This document shows, piece by piece, positions 1 to 13,170 of a stretch of DNA of 64,000 nucleotides. The translations under genes and the position numbers were made by a program. Positions within the stretch are counted from its first letter, which is position 1. Every line of letters begins with the position of its first letter. The DNA is from Paulownia fortunei. Taxonomy: Eukaryota > Streptophyta > Magnoliopsida > Lamiales > Paulowniaceae. The DNA lies in contig CM033123.1 in assembly GCA_019321725.1 (NCBI GenBank), positions 4,100,960 through 4,164,959 of the forward strand. The letters are read 5' to 3'. Below the pieces are notes generated by a model. The model worked only from the letters and a program-made list of their open reading frames with translations. It searched no databases and had not been told where the DNA came from.

Positions 1-1991
1 TTTTCAGGTCATTCTTCTCCTGTGGAAGTCTCGTATGCATGTCGATCAGCGTCTATGATCAGAATTCTTGTTCAAGTCCAACAATTCTTACTCAAATCCA
101 ACGTTAAGGACATAAGAAATGTATTGGATCAATTCCTTTTAACGAATAGATCCTATCCCAACTTCCAATATGAAATTCAAAGAATGAACCATAGAATATA
201 ATGAGATACGCGATCAACCAACAGTTTCCTCTTCATGCTCCAAATTTCTCTTGAAATTAGAGAAACTTGCACTCAAATTATGAATTAATATTCTCAAATT
301 TGAAATTCGCCTTATGCTGTGCCGCCAACTGCAGCACAGTTATTCATAAATCATAAACCTTCATCTGAGATTGTGCAGAAACAGTTCTTGGAGGCCTTCC
401 ATACCTTTCCACAAGCAAGATCAGATGTTATTCGAGAGAGTGTGTGAGTTGTGTGTCTGCGTGTATGTGCATTGTCTTCTTGCATGCTTTGAAGGCACGT
501 TGTCACTCTAGTCAACGAAGTGCCTTCATTCCATAGTGATCTATGATACGAAACCAGAAGATATGATCAAAACACTAATAAACAACTGTGCTATAAAAAC
601 ATTTGGCAAAATACTGAATACAAGTATACTGTTAGCCAGCATGTATTACCAGAACAACAATCACCTGAACTGTATCGTTCCATTTTCAAATTCAAAGTTT
701 AACAGAAGATAAAGTTAGGCAACTTTGATCTGATTATAGCACTATGCATATAAGAGTATTGAATTTATCAATGAAAGTTTTGAACTCTTCCATCTCAAGC
801 AAAGAAATAGCCTATGAAATTCAGCCCAAACAAGCCAGACTTTTTAAGCAGCAATATAGAAAAAGAGAAAAGAGAAAACACAGCGGCAACTTGCATTTGC
901 CAGGTTTAATCCTTCTTGACAGAGCATATGGTGGCGTAGGCTTGAGAACGTATCTCCAATTACATTCCTGCCGTCACACTCCATCATTATACAGTTGCAC
1001 AGCTTGTAACAGACAAACAGAAGTGTTACCTGAGTAAAAGCAGTTCCATGTTAAACATTGCTCATTCAGCCAAAAACTATGGCGAAATTAGCTGCCTACA
1101 AGATCAGTAATAGCTTGGGTTTTAGTCCCCGCATAAAAAGTGAAATGACCAATATCGGTAGTTTGATAGGATTGACCAACCTCATAATAATTTGTCTTGC
1201 AATGATTCTTCAGCAATGAGGACATCGGCAACTTACACAGTCCCGTATGATGTACAACCAAAATTCAAAAATCAACAAATTCCAGTATCAAAAAAGTAGT
1301 GGCTGCGGCAGGTTGAGGCACAACGTAAATCTAAATTGGCCGCATGTAAAAACACCAAACTGATCCCATGATTTTGATTGATAAGAGCAGAAAAGTGTCA
1401 TTCTATGAATCATACTAAAAAAACCTTACCTTGAATTACTCATTACTCACAGATATTGCTTCTCTTGGCTAATTATTTCTAATCATATGATGCTGTAACT
1501 CAGAATATTTCAACCGAAGTTGCACAAATATGATGCATAGTTCATGCATATTAGCATCTTCAGTTTCTGGAGCACAACATAACAAAAGCCATGCAATACC
1601 AGGTGTGAGTTAAACCAATTGTTTTTAGCTTTCATTAGTTGAATTTTCTCGGTGTATAGAAACTTAACCTCACCATCATTGGCAACCCAAGTCATTGACA
1701 TATCATGATTAAAAAGAAAATTTTCAAAGGGCAACTATTTAAAATTTTACCAAGTATATAAAGGCATGAACAATCATAAATTGAAAGTATGTACTTTCAG
1801 AGCCAAAGTTATCAATGTCTTACAATCAAATACATACATTCAGTCTATTTTACAATAGACATCTTTGATTTACAAAGCCCTGATATTCACAATGTGTAGA
1901 AGAACTATCATCTACATTATCATACAAGTGCAGAAAGTTAAGAAAATTGCCACCAATGATTAAAGAAGTGCAGTCAAAACCAAGAGTAAAA
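1..1991. other. gene-free flank and probable 3' UTR of the PSI-like gene
   Basis: No reading frame here resembles a known protein. The right end, roughly 1800-1991, directly follows the stop codon of the minus-strand PSI-like gene and is probably its 3' UTR. The rest is AT-rich and mixed. A 97-codon plus-strand frame at 744-1037 has no recognisable motif and an unconvincing composition, so I did not call it. Confidence 0.5.
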
Positions 1992-3833
1992 TCAAGGATT
2001 AAATGAAGCACCAAATTGCAATTGCCACTCCATGCAGTCTTCAAAATCAAAACTACTTGCACAGTCCAATAATGCATTTTGTTGTTGCTCATATCGACAT
2101 ATGTAATTTAAACCAACAAGCAGCTCACAAATTGCTGCCTCTGTCTTTTCTCGATCAGCAAAATATAATGTCTGAAGCAAAAGAACATTTGTCCTAGTTA
2201 CAATTTGCTGCTGTTCAAAGTTACGCTCGCTTTGCCACCTGATCATGTTATGTGCTAGTGGGGCAAGCCACTTAAGCATTAGATCAAGCCTTTCCCTCCA
2301 ATTATGGGCAAGAGGAGCATCATAAATAGCCAAATCTTTTATATAAGACTTCAAACTAGTCTTCAAAGTCTTTCTCAGGCTTGTTGGGAGCATCTGATAT
2401 AAGTCATCTCTAGCCTCATCACCAACCAGATGTGGGTACCGGAGCAGTTTCTCTAAGACAATGATAACATTGGCGTAGTGCAAGGCTAAAGCAGAGCCTC
2501 CTACAGTACTAGGAGGCGCATACACCAGCAACCTACTCTTGGGCCCAAACTTTGAACAGTTCACCAAACTGCCCTTAGACTGCCTCTGGTCTCCATTGGG
2601 AGGATCACTATTGATGGCATGAACAAAGCAACCTGAAAGATTGGGATGCTCTCTCTTCACACCACTTGAAGCACTAAAAAAGCCTGAAATTTGACTGCTT
2701 TCATCATCATAACTAACATGATCATCATCATCCACTTTGGAAGCAGAACTACTAAGACTTAAACATTCCATGAACAGCTTCCCAGGTACCGTACAACATG
2801 CAAAATTGAAATCTTCGGGACGAAACAAACCTCCTTCATTCTTCTGGAATCCCACTTTCGGTCTTAAACTTAGGGCTCTCTTATCCACTCCCCCTTTTAC
2901 AATTTCCCCTGAATGACAATAACCATTATTCTTGGGTGAAGTGGACTTTGTCAAACTAGCATCCTTTTGAACCTTGCCAGCTACATCTAACTGCCCAGAT
3001 TTCTGCCCAGAATCCCACTTCACACGTCTCAAACTTCCGCTAAAACCAACTTGTGACCTAGAAACTGAAGTACTAGAAATATCACCCCTAAAATGCGCAT
3101 CTGCAAACACAGTGTATATTCGTGCATAAATTGTACAAACGGTCCTTGCCAACAGCTCAACAACCTTATCATATGTCTGGTTCCAGAGGGAAACATTCTT
3201 CAAATGCCTCACATCTTGCTTTTGCCATGTCAACTTCTGCTCAAAAGCTTTCCTACTCTCCTCATGCTGGTTCTGCTGAAACTTCCTAGTGGCTACCTCA
3301 AGCTCATTCATAACCTCCATTTCAGTGTACAAACTGGCCGTGGAATTCACATACCGCTCCATTTTCCTAACCATACTTTCCATATCCTTCACCAAAAAAG
3401 CCAGCTCCTTAATATCAATCACCCCAGAAACAATATCGCCATATACATGCTCAAACCCCTGCAGTGCTGGGATTGTGCATTTCTTCCCTAACCTAGACGC
3501 CACACCAGCAACCCTGTTCAAGTCATCAAGTTTCTCTTCGAGGGCCAGCTCTAGAAGCTGCTTGTCATCACTAGATACAAGGGTTTTAATGCCCTCGGAC
3601 TTTAAGATCTCATTCTTGAGCTTAAGGATCTCATTGTCAGTCAAAGATTTGTGCAAATGAATAATCTTGGACATGACATTAGCAACTTCAAAAGACAGTA
3701 TCCCCATAGTTTGTCTATCTTGAGGCCCCTGTTTTTTGTTTGAAGATTTTGTAGAATTTTCAAGGTATAAAGCATGCTTTAAATTGCTACTCACCTGATT
3801 ACCCATTTTCAGTATCCAAGGCTCCGCCACCAT
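1992..3833 (-). CDS. PSK SIMULATOR (PSI)-like protein with DUF3475 and DUF668
   Basis: Intronless gene for a 613-residue protein. An N-terminal DUF3475 block begins near residue 45 (ILSFEVANVMSKIIHLHKSL) and continues to about 100. A helical middle part (about 100-230) contains WQKQDVRHLK and SLWNQTYDKVVELLARTVCT. After a Ser-rich, poorly conserved linker comes DUF668 from about residue 446 (ALHYANVIIVLEKLLRYPHL, then LPTSLRKTLKTSLK). This domain order defines the plant PSI family, whose Arabidopsis founder PSI1 promotes growth and is tied to phytosulfokine signalling. I chose the start at 3833 because MVAEPWILKMGNQ fits family N-termini; an in-frame ATG 15 codons upstream is probably leader. 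A third in-frame ATG at 3806 gives MGNQVSS, a myristoylation-type N-terminus. The biochemical function of the family is not established. Confidence 0.9.
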   Translation of the reverse strand: MVAEPWILKMGNQVSSNLKHALYLENSTKSSNKKQGPQDRQTMGILSFEVANVMSKIIHLHKSLTDNEILKLKNEILKSEGIKTLVSSDDKQLLELALEEKLDDLNRVAGVASRLGKKCTIPALQGFEHVYGDIVSGVIDIKELAFLVKDMESMVRKMERYVNSTASLYTEMEVMNELEVATRKFQQNQHEESRKAFEQKLTWQKQDVRHLKNVSLWNQTYDKVVELLARTVCTIYARIYTVFADAHFRGDISSTSVSRSQVGFSGSLRRVKWDSGQKSGQLDVAGKVQKDASLTKSTSPKNNGYCHSGEIVKGGVDKRALSLRPKVGFQKNEGGLFRPEDFNFACCTVPGKLFMECLSLSSSASKVDDDDHVSYDDESSQISGFFSASSGVKREHPNLSGCFVHAINSDPPNGDQRQSKGSLVNCSKFGPKSRLLVYAPPSTVGGSALALHYANVIIVLEKLLRYPHLVGDEARDDLYQMLPTSLRKTLKTSLKSYIKDLAIYDAPLAHNWRERLDLMLKWLAPLAHNMIRWQSERNFEQQQIVTRTNVLLLQTLYFADREKTEAAICELLVGLNYICRYEQQQNALLDCASSFDFEDCMEWQLQFGASFNP

Positions 3834-6176
3834 CTCTGCCTCCTTTCGCCACCAAGATCTGAAATACTGGTATCCCACGTCAGATCTGGCTAGCAGTTTT
3901 CCATTAGCACTCCGCCATAGTATACTTCCCCTTAAGTCTCACACGCTTATTTGAAATTTTTTTCAGACAGTTAGACCCAAGATTGTAACTTTAGCTTGTT
4001 CCTGCAAATGGGGCAACATATATGTATGGAAAGCAAAAGGGCATTGAAGGGTCATGAATTTTGTGTCAGGAAAAGTGCAAACAACAAGCCCAGAAGAAGA
4101 AAATGTGCGAGTATGTGGAATTGGAGTGCAGTTTTCAGCAGGCGTGGAGAAAAGAATGAGAGTTTTGTGAAGGAGTGTAATTGATTGATGAACAGAGGAG
4201 TTAAAAAGAAGAATGGAGGGAAAAAAAAAAGGACGAGGGGATTTGATTGAGATTAAGGGGGACTTTTCCAATGCACTGTTGTGTGAGTGTGTGTGTCCGG
4301 GGGAGATTTGTAATGATTTTTTTCAAAAAGGTAGAGGGCAGTTTGAAGGAGATGGCCCTCAGTGTCTGAGAACATGAAGTCTGCATTACTTTCAGTTTGT
4401 TTTCTAAGGTTTTTCTTTAATTTTTTTTCTTTTTCCCATGCTTAATTATTTATTATTTTATTAGAATATCATTGTGTGAATCTTCTAATTTTTTTGTGGA
4501 GATACCATTTTGACCTTTATTGATTTTCTTTTTGAGGATTTAGCCACATGGGGAAATTTGAAAATTGTGGTCAAAACTTACCACTTACCAGTAAACATGA
4601 AAATTAAGATCAGAAAGACTGTGTACAGGGTATGGATTGATGAAATAGTAACACATGCACAATTCAAATGGGGGTAGAGATGGAAATTTACAAATCAATA
4701 TGCATTTTCATTTTTTGTTTTTCCACTGAAAATAGGAAAAAAAATTCTTTGAATATTTAGTCACCTACATTAAAATGGATGGGCATTTGCTTATTCCTTT
4801 TTCATTGTTTGTGTTTTTCAAAAGATGGGTATGCCATATGTTTGACAGTCAAACTTAAAAAATGTGTCTGAGAATTCTCTGAAAGTGCTTGAATTCCTTT
4901 GACAAAATGTGAGTTCATGTGTCAAAAGACAGAAAAAGACATTTTCCTGCAAATTTTGAATTCAATTTCATTAGGGAAAATTAGTTTTTAAATTATAAAA
5001 GACACAACAACTTTGACATATTTAGGGAGAAGGTATTATAAAATTTTATAATTTCTTAAAATATAAATTTTAGATGTCCCTTTGTTCTGTATATGTAAAA
5101 ATTATTGTGTTTTTTCTATACAAATTATCATTTTAATGAATAATCAAATTTAGAAGTTTCTTCTCTATAACTATGTAAAAAAATTACTGTGTTCTTTATA
5201 AATTTAAACTTTTCCTCTTTCATTATTGTCTCTTAATCAAAAACATTGACCAAAAAAAAAAAAAAAAGTACTCTTTCTTTTCATGCAACTTCGGGTTTTT
5301 TTACACACATTTTTGGTGAAAAAACTCTAAAAGGAAACGAAATGCATTCTTTATTTTCCTAGTTGCACATTCAAAATACACATACAGAGGTTCAGAATCA
5401 ATCACTCAACTCTTTCATCCATACAATAATAAGACAAAATTAGGTTGAATGCTCTCTGCTCCATTTCTTGTCAAGAATGCTTGAATCCCATTTCTTTGTT
5501 TGAAATAACATCCAAAGTCCATTATATTGGGGGTGCTGCCTGCAAATAAGACTTTTCTAGAGTCAAAGTTAACTTATTTTTGGAAAAGGGCACAAACTCT
5601 GAACAAATCATGTAACAAAATTAGAAAGTGAATGGCAGTTGGAGGACCTGAACCACAAAGAAATTCATGGTGAACCAGTTCAGGTATAGGGCCATAAGGA
5701 TAGATTAGATTTATTTTTTAGTTCACCTTTCCCTTATTTAGTTACAGATTTTTTTATTTTTATTTTTATTTTTATTTTTTTGTGGGTGGGGGGGGTTCTT
5801 TTTCTGTTTACTAGTGGCACTAGCCACAGTTTTCTAAGAGGGAAGCTAATAGAAGAAACTTCAGCTATGTTCGGGTCTTATTTTAAGTATTTTTGAGGAA
5901 TTTATTTGAGGGAAATGAATTTTTAGAGAGTGAACGGCGGCATGAAAATGCATGTGAATGAGTTTTTAGAAAATAATAATTAATTTTTATCTATAAATAT
6001 TTTGTCATATAAGTTTTTTCTATTTAGTGGTATCACGTTATGTTTTTAGTGTATTTTATATTGTTATATTAAGATAGTGATCGAAATATATATTTATATC
6101 AATATAATGATAGAAAGATATAAACATATATTGATAAAAAGATATAAATATATATTATTTATTCTTGTAATGATTG

Positions 6177-6197
6177 ATATATATATATATATATATT
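6177..6197. repeat. (AT)n microsatellite
   Basis: Uninterrupted AT dinucleotide run of about ten units in intergenic DNA. Confidence 0.9.
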
Positions 6198-8004
6198 GAA
6201 TTGATTTAATGATTAAAAGAAAAAAAAATCATGACATTCATATAGTGCTACAACACCCCTTTTCCAATATAAAATCTATATAAACCTCCCTATTTGTTGT
6301 CAAAATATTACATTAGCAAACCCCTTATCATATATAAATATTATATATACAACCATGTATATTGAAGAGTAAAAACGTTAAAACTACCATAGATTTCATT
6401 TAGAAACAAGGGTAAAAAAATGTCTAACCATGCCCTTTCTAATATTAAGTATTACTTCGACCCCCTCTATGATTGGAGGTAAAAAGATTCATTTACTTAT
6501 GATTTTTTTTCTATTTTTGAATTTTTTAATCACAATTCTCGTAAGGGTAAATCGGTTATTTTATCAATTTCGTTTGATTTTCTTAATGGAACAAAACATC
6601 AAAGATGTTAATATAACTTTTTTAAACAATGAAAGGTTATTTATATTTAGGTTAAACTTTAGCTATAAATTGTCCTAAAAATATAGTCCATTTTTTTTAT
6701 TACAACTACACTAGCTGTAGCCCATCTCCAAACCTTAGGGTCCCAAACAAACCCCCACCCCCCACCCCGCCAAAAAAAAATAAATAGAGAAAGAATAACT
6801 CTTATAACCCAACTCTGCATTAAAACAAAGAAAGGATAGATTAAGAAAAGGTTGCAGGAGAAAATTTTATGCTAAATTAATTACTTGGGGAATTTCCAAA
6901 TAAACAAGCATAGCATTACAAGAAAATCGCTTCGATCTGATGGCAAAATTGGTACACAATTATTAAGTTATAAAAGAATCTTGATCGTTCATTTATAAAT
7001 CGTATATGGTGAATGATCATGATTCCCAAAAATCTACAATTTTTTTCCCATTTAACACCAAAAATTCAATCCTAAGCTTTAGAAGGCAAAGAAATGTAGA
7101 ATCTTTCTTTGGCTTGTGAACTGAAAAATAGAATGTGAAAGGAGGAAAAGATAATGCATTTTCATACCAACATCCCTTTCATAACTCTACTACCTTCTAA
7201 AATGGGGCTAGGATTAGATTGCTACTGAATGGTTTTATTACAAGAAAAAGACAAATTTGCAGATGGAAACTAGTCCAAATTGTGGGTTGTATTGTCAAAA
7301 AGTAACTAATAGTTGGAGTTGGTGACTATGTTGTCATAACTTCCACAACCCACCTTAGACATCTGACAAAAAGATCCCAAGACAAGAACAAAAATGACAA
7401 AAACGAAGAACCTGTAACACCAAGCCACCCATCCCTTTTAACTTTAACAAACTGTGGATTTGGCTCAACCATCTTTCATTAGCTCCAAATCCATAAACTT
7501 TGATTCAATCCAGCATCTTATCTGAGTGAGATATCGTGTGATGCACTCTTAGCTACGTGACAAAATAAAATGCAATCAATATATTAAAATCTCATCAACC
7601 AAAATCAGGACAAGAGACGGGTGTATCGAATACGTGTCGTGTTGAATGATATATATTAAATAATATTATTGTAACATACAAAACTTGTAATTTTACGACT
7701 GAACGTAAAATTCAATTCAAGCTTAATTTCGAGGTATTTTTGGGTGCTTGATCTCCAATATATGCTCAGTGGAGTTGGTGGGGATAGAGATTAAAGTGTT
7801 TTAAGTTGGAGTTGGATAATTCTAACATAATTATTTTTTTTAGGTAATGAAAGTGCATGGATATGTACAAGTCATCTGCTGCATAAAATGACTCAAGTCA
7901 AGAAGGGCCTCAACTGTTCAATTAATTTGTGCTGATTCATGATTAGGAATTTTAATCCTATTTAATTCTTTCTATTAAACTTGGTGCTACACATAGATTT
8001 TCTC

Positions 8005-8055
8005 TTAATTGAACAAGAATGGTTTTTGGGTGCAATATTAATTGAACAAGAATGG
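8005..8055. repeat. short direct repeat, period 33
   Basis: The 18-mer TTAATTGAACAAGAATGG occurs at 8005-8022 and again, identical, at 8038-8055. It looks like a small local duplication by replication slippage. Confidence 0.85.
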
Positions 8056-10491
8056 ATTCAATCAATATTATTTTATACAACGTGGACATTGAGGTTATAA
8101 AAAAAAATTATTTTATTAAGGTTTTTGTTACGTGAGCATTGAACAATAAGCTTAAAAAGAACTTATCCAATATAGCAAAAAGAAAGTGCAAAATTCCTTA
8201 TCTTTTCGTGTCCACAGGGCCAATGAATCTCTAGTACTTATGTTTATTGCATTAAAAATGTATTTAGACAATAAAAATCCTTAATTAATTAGTAGTCTTT
8301 GTGGTGTGGTGGTACATGCGAAATGTCGTTTGAATTTCTCCCTTCTTTTTTTTTTATTGGAAAATTAAAATAAAAATTTTAAAAAATTCAAAATAAAAAT
8401 AAAAAAAATAGATAGAATTCCTTTGATTAGAAGAGTAAGTGGAGGAGAATCCAATGGATACAATTTTCAGTTAGAATTCCCACCATATAGGTAAGTTTTT
8501 AATAATTTCTTTATCTGCAGAAGAATATATTGTAAGGCTGTTGAAGCTACCCCACAACCACAAGTCTTTCAGACAATTCCTAAGACAATTTACCAAACCA
8601 TTCTCACTTGTCGTGGAGAATGTGCCCTCTTTTTTGTCTTCACGTTATGTTTTTATAAGGTCTAGCTGTTGACAAAATTGGAAAAATAGCCTTACCAAAG
8701 TCTTTGATTTGTTAACAACTACTGTATCACGGCCAATCACGAATCTATCACCCTCTAATATCAAAGCTAATTTTTATGTTTTCTTCTTTATTTTACTTTT
8801 GAAGAAAGTGGAAATTAGAGAAAGTGCTTCCAACTTCGTTTTGAAGATTAATTTTAGACTTACATCTAGCTCAGAGACGGAGTCCGTAGAAGGATGGATT
8901 GGACGATCGTGCCCTCTAACTTTGTCTATAATATTAAGTTTATATATAAATTACATAAAATTCAAATTTTCGACTCTTTAAATTTTAAAATTGTCTTTTA
9001 ATATGAATCAAAATATTTATCTCACCCTCAAAAACTGAAAATCCTGACTTTTTCATATGGCTTGAGAAATAAAATTAGAAAAGCAAGTACTGTTAAATTT
9101 TATGTGTGAAATACTTATTTATGATATAATTTCTCGAGATGTGATAAATGAATATTACCTCTATTATAGATAATTATCATAAAAGGGGATGGGATAATAG
9201 AATTGCATTTTCATATTATTTATTTTAACAAATAAAAAAAGGCAATTTCATAAAATAGTATTTGAAGTCTTCCTTTGGGACACTTTGAAGCCTTTGAACG
9301 ATTATCATTAGACGGTAAATTAATTTACGCACAAAAAAAAAGTAATATAATCAATTATTTTAATTAATATCTAGGGAGTTAACTTAATAATTGATTGTGT
9401 CCCCTTTTTTTAATAGCTATCAATTGATGCCAAGAGAAGTAAAAGTCCAACTGAAAATGAAATAAAGCAACAACATACAAAATTGTGTAACACGCTTTAT
9501 ATAAAACGTTAGAAAAGCTTTTCAAATTGGACCATTTGAAACGAAATTCATTAAGGTGGGGCGGCAGTACATTCCGTGGAAATGCATAATTCTGCATTAA
9601 GAAAACATTTTAGTCATGGCTTAATCTAAATCGATAATTTTATTTTATAATCTAAAATAAATAAATATTCAAAATCTTTTTTCGATGGGCAGCTGACCAA
9701 ATATTAAGAAATTGGGTTTCACCTACTCTATAGGTCGCTCTCCATGACGAAATGACGACTATGACCTTCGGCTAATTCTTTTAGTTGTGCAAGTTGCCAA
9801 AACAGGTGGAATTACGTTTCATTTTCAAAGGAAAAAACTACAATTTCACTTGGCAAAGTCCTAGAGAATGTGACAATCTTGAATTTTTGACAGAGTTGTT
9901 TCGATTTAATTTAACTATGATTTCTTGGTTGATCTACTAAAGTTTTGTATGCATGTTTTTATTATACGCTCTTTTGAATATCTCTATTATTATTAATATG
10001 CATTGTATGTGTTGATATATTTATAAGTAGATTTTTGTAATTGTAACGTTATGTAATTATCTTGTATGATAAATATGTAACGGGTAATAGTTGAATTTTT
10101 TTATACAACCCAAAGGGGAAAAAATTGAAAAAAAAGATTAAAAAATTCAGATTGTTGGAAATGAGCTTTCATGAATAATGTTGACAATCTTGTACTAACA
10201 AAATGAGCTTTAAAAAAAAATATGCTAAAAAATGAATTTTGTGGCCGTTCTATTAATTACACGAATGCGCTTCTGTATAATAAAAAAAGTATGCAATTAT
10301 ATTTATTAAAGACTACAGTTTAATTGATCATTGCAATTATTAGCTCTTTATGCAAAATCTTTTGGGGCGAAATTATTAGCTCAACTTTTAACATCTTTTA
10401 GCTACACCTCTCGAGGCATGTTGAACTTTTCGTCAATAAAGTAAAAAAAGAAGGCCAAGATTTCTTTTAAATAATCAAAAGAAAATTGTAT

Positions 10492-10514
10492 GTATATATA
10501 TATATATATATATA
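10492..10514. repeat. (TA)n microsatellite
   Basis: Dinucleotide TA run of about eleven units in intergenic sequence. Confidence 0.9.
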
Positions 10515-12153
10515 AAAGTGAAATTAGAAGCAAAAAAGATTACCATTATCCACAACAGAAAACTAAAGGGTTGTGTCGCACATATTTTGAGAAGCTTCTC
10601 AATTCCCTTTTCTTTTCACAAATAATAATGAGGGAAAGGAAAAGATAAAAAGGTAAAAGAAAAAAAGAAAGGGGCGAGGGGAGGAGAAAAGGAAAAATCA
10701 TATAAATTAAGGGGAAAAAAGGTAAGCAAGGCATGTTTGGATCCATGCATTCCTGGACGATCTTGTGGCGACATATTGAGACTGTGAATCGACTTGAAAT
10801 CGTAAGATAAATACAGAATTATATATAAAATAATCATTTGGAATTTAGTTTAAAATTAAAAACGAGTCTAACTTAAAAGTATATTCTGGTCTGTAGCGCT
10901 TATGAATTTAAGTTGTTTAATTGTACTATGTGTAATTTTTATATAAAAATACAGAAAAAAAAAAAAATTAAGCAAGTTGCTGAAGCAGTGTAACTTCCAG
11001 TTTGAGCACCCTTTAAAAGCCTCCAAATTGAGTTCATTTTAAATGGACCTTTTATGTGGGCTTTTTATGCCTCCAATTTGGGATAAATTTGATACCTTAT
11101 ATCTAACTGTCCAAGTCAAAACGAAGCCCATTGCAAAAAAAAAAAAAAAAAAAGAAATTTGAATTGGACTTAAGCTTCTGTACTTCAACTGAAGTAGGGA
11201 AGGAACAATAAATGAAATTTAATTGGCAATTGTCATGGCCACACAACGCATAACTGCATTACCCACATCAACTGTGGGAGTTAATTCACTTTGATTTATG
11301 TGGATATTATAAAATTTTATGATAATCCAAATGTTTCGTTAAAGATAAAGATGAGTACGAAGTAGATGTTTAAAAAGTTTATAATCGTTTAAATCTCACT
11401 TATGAGCCCTTCATAGCTGGACACGTCACAGTAACTTGATTGCTAGAAAATCTTGGATACTTGCAATTCAAACTTGAACCCGATTGGAGTTCAACACTTG
11501 TAATTGCTTTCATGGAAACTAAGGGAAGTAATTTCATATAATCTGTATTATATTTTATTTTAAAGTATTTATAAATTATCTATACTCGATTGTCTGAACT
11601 GAACATGAACTGAATCCATCTCAGGCCCAATTCAAAGAATCTTTTTTTTTTTTTTGTTTTTTGCCATGGCCAAATCGATTTTTTGTTTGAGTTTTAAGAT
11701 GGAGAGGTACCATATAACAACAGTACATCGTATTATTTAAAGATTGAAGATATGTAATAAAAACATTTAATTATTAAGTAAAAAGGTATTATTCTGAAAA
11801 TGAAAAGTGTTATTCTACTTAATCAATCAAGATTTATGCCTATATATGTCATTTTGGTCTCTTTTTAATCATATTTAGGCGAGACGCAAACACGCACACA
11901 TTGTTACCACTGATTGGTACAGTAACATGTACGATGATACCTTTTTATTTTTTTGCCAAAATCTTATTCTTCTAAACAATTAAAATCCACCCATTTCACA
12001 TAGCACAAAAAAAAAGGAAAGAAGAGAAGAAAGGGCAAAATATTAGGCAACTATAGCCTGTACTCAAATTTTCAAATCATGTAGTATATTAACAAAAAAA
12101 AAAGATCCCAAAAATGGATGAAAACCAAAAAGAAAATTAGAAAGTAGAAATTG

Positions 12154-12474
12154 TCATCTGTCTAAACTTCCTGTACAAACAAAAGGCAGAAACGGCGCCG
12201 GCTCGTAACAGAACGGCGCAGCCGGGTGCTGCCACTTCTTCATAACCACCACCGGCTTCTCAGCGACCGCCGCCGACTCCTTATTACTATGGGAACAAGA
12301 TTTGGTCTCAACCGTCGGATTATCCGAGGTGGGCGACTGAACCAACGGCGACAAAAGCGGTATCGCCACGTTCCATTCCGTCACCGGACTGATCTGTATC
12401 GAAGCCGGCGCCCTCCTCTGCAACCTGTTCGGCTGGCGCCGCGCCGCCGAATTCCTATTGCCAACATCTGCCAT
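12154..12474 (-). CDS. small conserved plant protein of unknown function
   Basis: Intronless frame of 106 residues starting MADVGNRNSAARRQPNRLQR. It has a basic N-terminus (RRQPNRLQRRAP), a central EWNVAIPLLSPLVQSP block, a Ser/Thr-rich middle and a C-terminal block with MKKWQHPAAPFCYEPAPF. The WNVAIPLLSPL and KKWQHPAAPFCYEPAP blocks are what I recall from a small family of plant proteins without assigned function. Codon third positions are rich in G and C, in sharp contrast to the flanks, which supports real coding. The frame stays open four codons upstream of 12474, but those carry no ATG, so I placed the start there. The GA repeat and G-box upstream fit a leader and promoter. No signal peptide or membrane segment is visible. 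Confidence 0.72.
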   Translation of the reverse strand: MADVGNRNSAARRQPNRLQRRAPASIQISPVTEWNVAIPLLSPLVQSPTSDNPTVETKSCSHSNKESAAVAEKPVVVMKKWQHPAAPFCYEPAPFLPFVCTGSLDR

Positions 12475-12554
12475 ATATATCAGCAACGAAGTTCTTGAAA
12501 TATGGAAAATATTTGGATAACTTTTTCTAAATCTCTTTTTGGAGCAATACTGTG

Positions 12555-12581
12555 GAGAGAGAGAGAGAGAGAGAGAGAGAA
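12555..12581. repeat. (GA)n tract in the leader of the small gene
   Basis: About thirteen GA units lie 80-107 bases upstream of the ATG at 12474. On the transcribed strand this is a CT tract, which is common in plant 5' UTRs and core promoters. Confidence 0.85.
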
Positions 12582-12632
12582 GGAATTGGTGATGGGGAGA
12601 GAAATCCAGGGGGTGCGGGTATAAATAAGGGG

Positions 12633-12638
12633 CACGTG
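12633..12638. promoter_or_regulatory. G-box CACGTG
   Basis: Palindromic CACGTG about 160 bases upstream of the small minus-strand gene; the local context is GGGGCACGTGGA. G-boxes bind bZIP and bHLH factors in plants. A TATAAATA lies next to it at 12620-12627, but reads in the plus direction, away from the gene. Confidence 0.45.
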
Positions 12639-12931
12639 GATTGCACGCTTCAGAGGAAACAGTAATTGAGAATCAGATTTTCAGTCAAAGGTTGTTAAGA
12701 AGAGATTAATGTTTCTGTGACTCGGCTTGGCTCATATGGCAGTGTTGAGCTGGTTTTGCGGACAGAGTGGACAAGGTATTTATTCATTTATAGTGAACAT
12801 GGTAAATAGAAAACAAATTTTGGCTATTCAGAGAAAATTCTGTGGGTAGAAATGCAAATCAAACTAAATGTAAAGAAGATTTCTAGATTGAAACATATAT
12901 TTTGCCATGAAATTTTTAAAATTGAAGATTT

Positions 12932-13170
12932 GATGTGCATAAAATCAATTATAGGGGTTAATTAGAAAATTAACTCCCTAAGTTTAATCAATGCTAAAGG
13001 GCAAAAAAACAAGAAGTTTAATCAATTTTAAAGGGCAAAAAGACAAGAAGTGTATGATATATTACCACATAACCCCTCAATCATAATGTAGTGCATGTCT
13101 ACTATTTGTGCACGAATTTTTTTTTCCCCACATTTCACATCTGATACTACCCTCCTACTCAACTATTTAC
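12932..13170 (+). repeat. direct repeat copy A of repeat island
   Basis: Begins GATGTGCATAAAATCAATTA and shares the order of several blocks with 13853-14090: AAATTAACTCCCTAAG, a TAATCAAT(A/G)CTAAA block, GA(T/C)ATATTACCAC, a TTGTG(C/T) motif, and CTACTCAACTATT or CTGCTCAACTATT. An internal tandem duplication of about 33 bases (AATCAAT..TAAAGGGCAAAAA) is present only in this copy. The copies are clearly diverged and could be remnants of terminal repeats of one element. Confidence 0.6.

Larger units (their letters stand above)
3834..12153. other. long AT-rich intergenic region without genes
   Basis: The first 500 bases are promoter and leader of the PSI-like gene. Beyond that I see only AT-rich sequence with homopolymer runs (A-run near 5250-5266, a T/A-rich run near 5755-5782 followed by a G-run near 5790), microsatellites, and short direct repeats. 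Open frames at 6430-6678, 8709-8981 and 9379-9597 are low-complexity and show no family resemblance. Frames at 10546-10837 are simple Phe/Leu/Pro-rich translations of a purine-rich tract. No transposon ends were identified with confidence. Confidence 0.6.

Noticed and set aside
744..1037. 97-codon plus-strand frame
   Set aside because: No family resemblance, no promoter or splice context, and composition like translated non-coding DNA.
10546..10837. two overlapping minus-strand frames rich in Phe, Leu and Pro
   Set aside because: They are translations of a purine-rich low-complexity tract on the plus strand.
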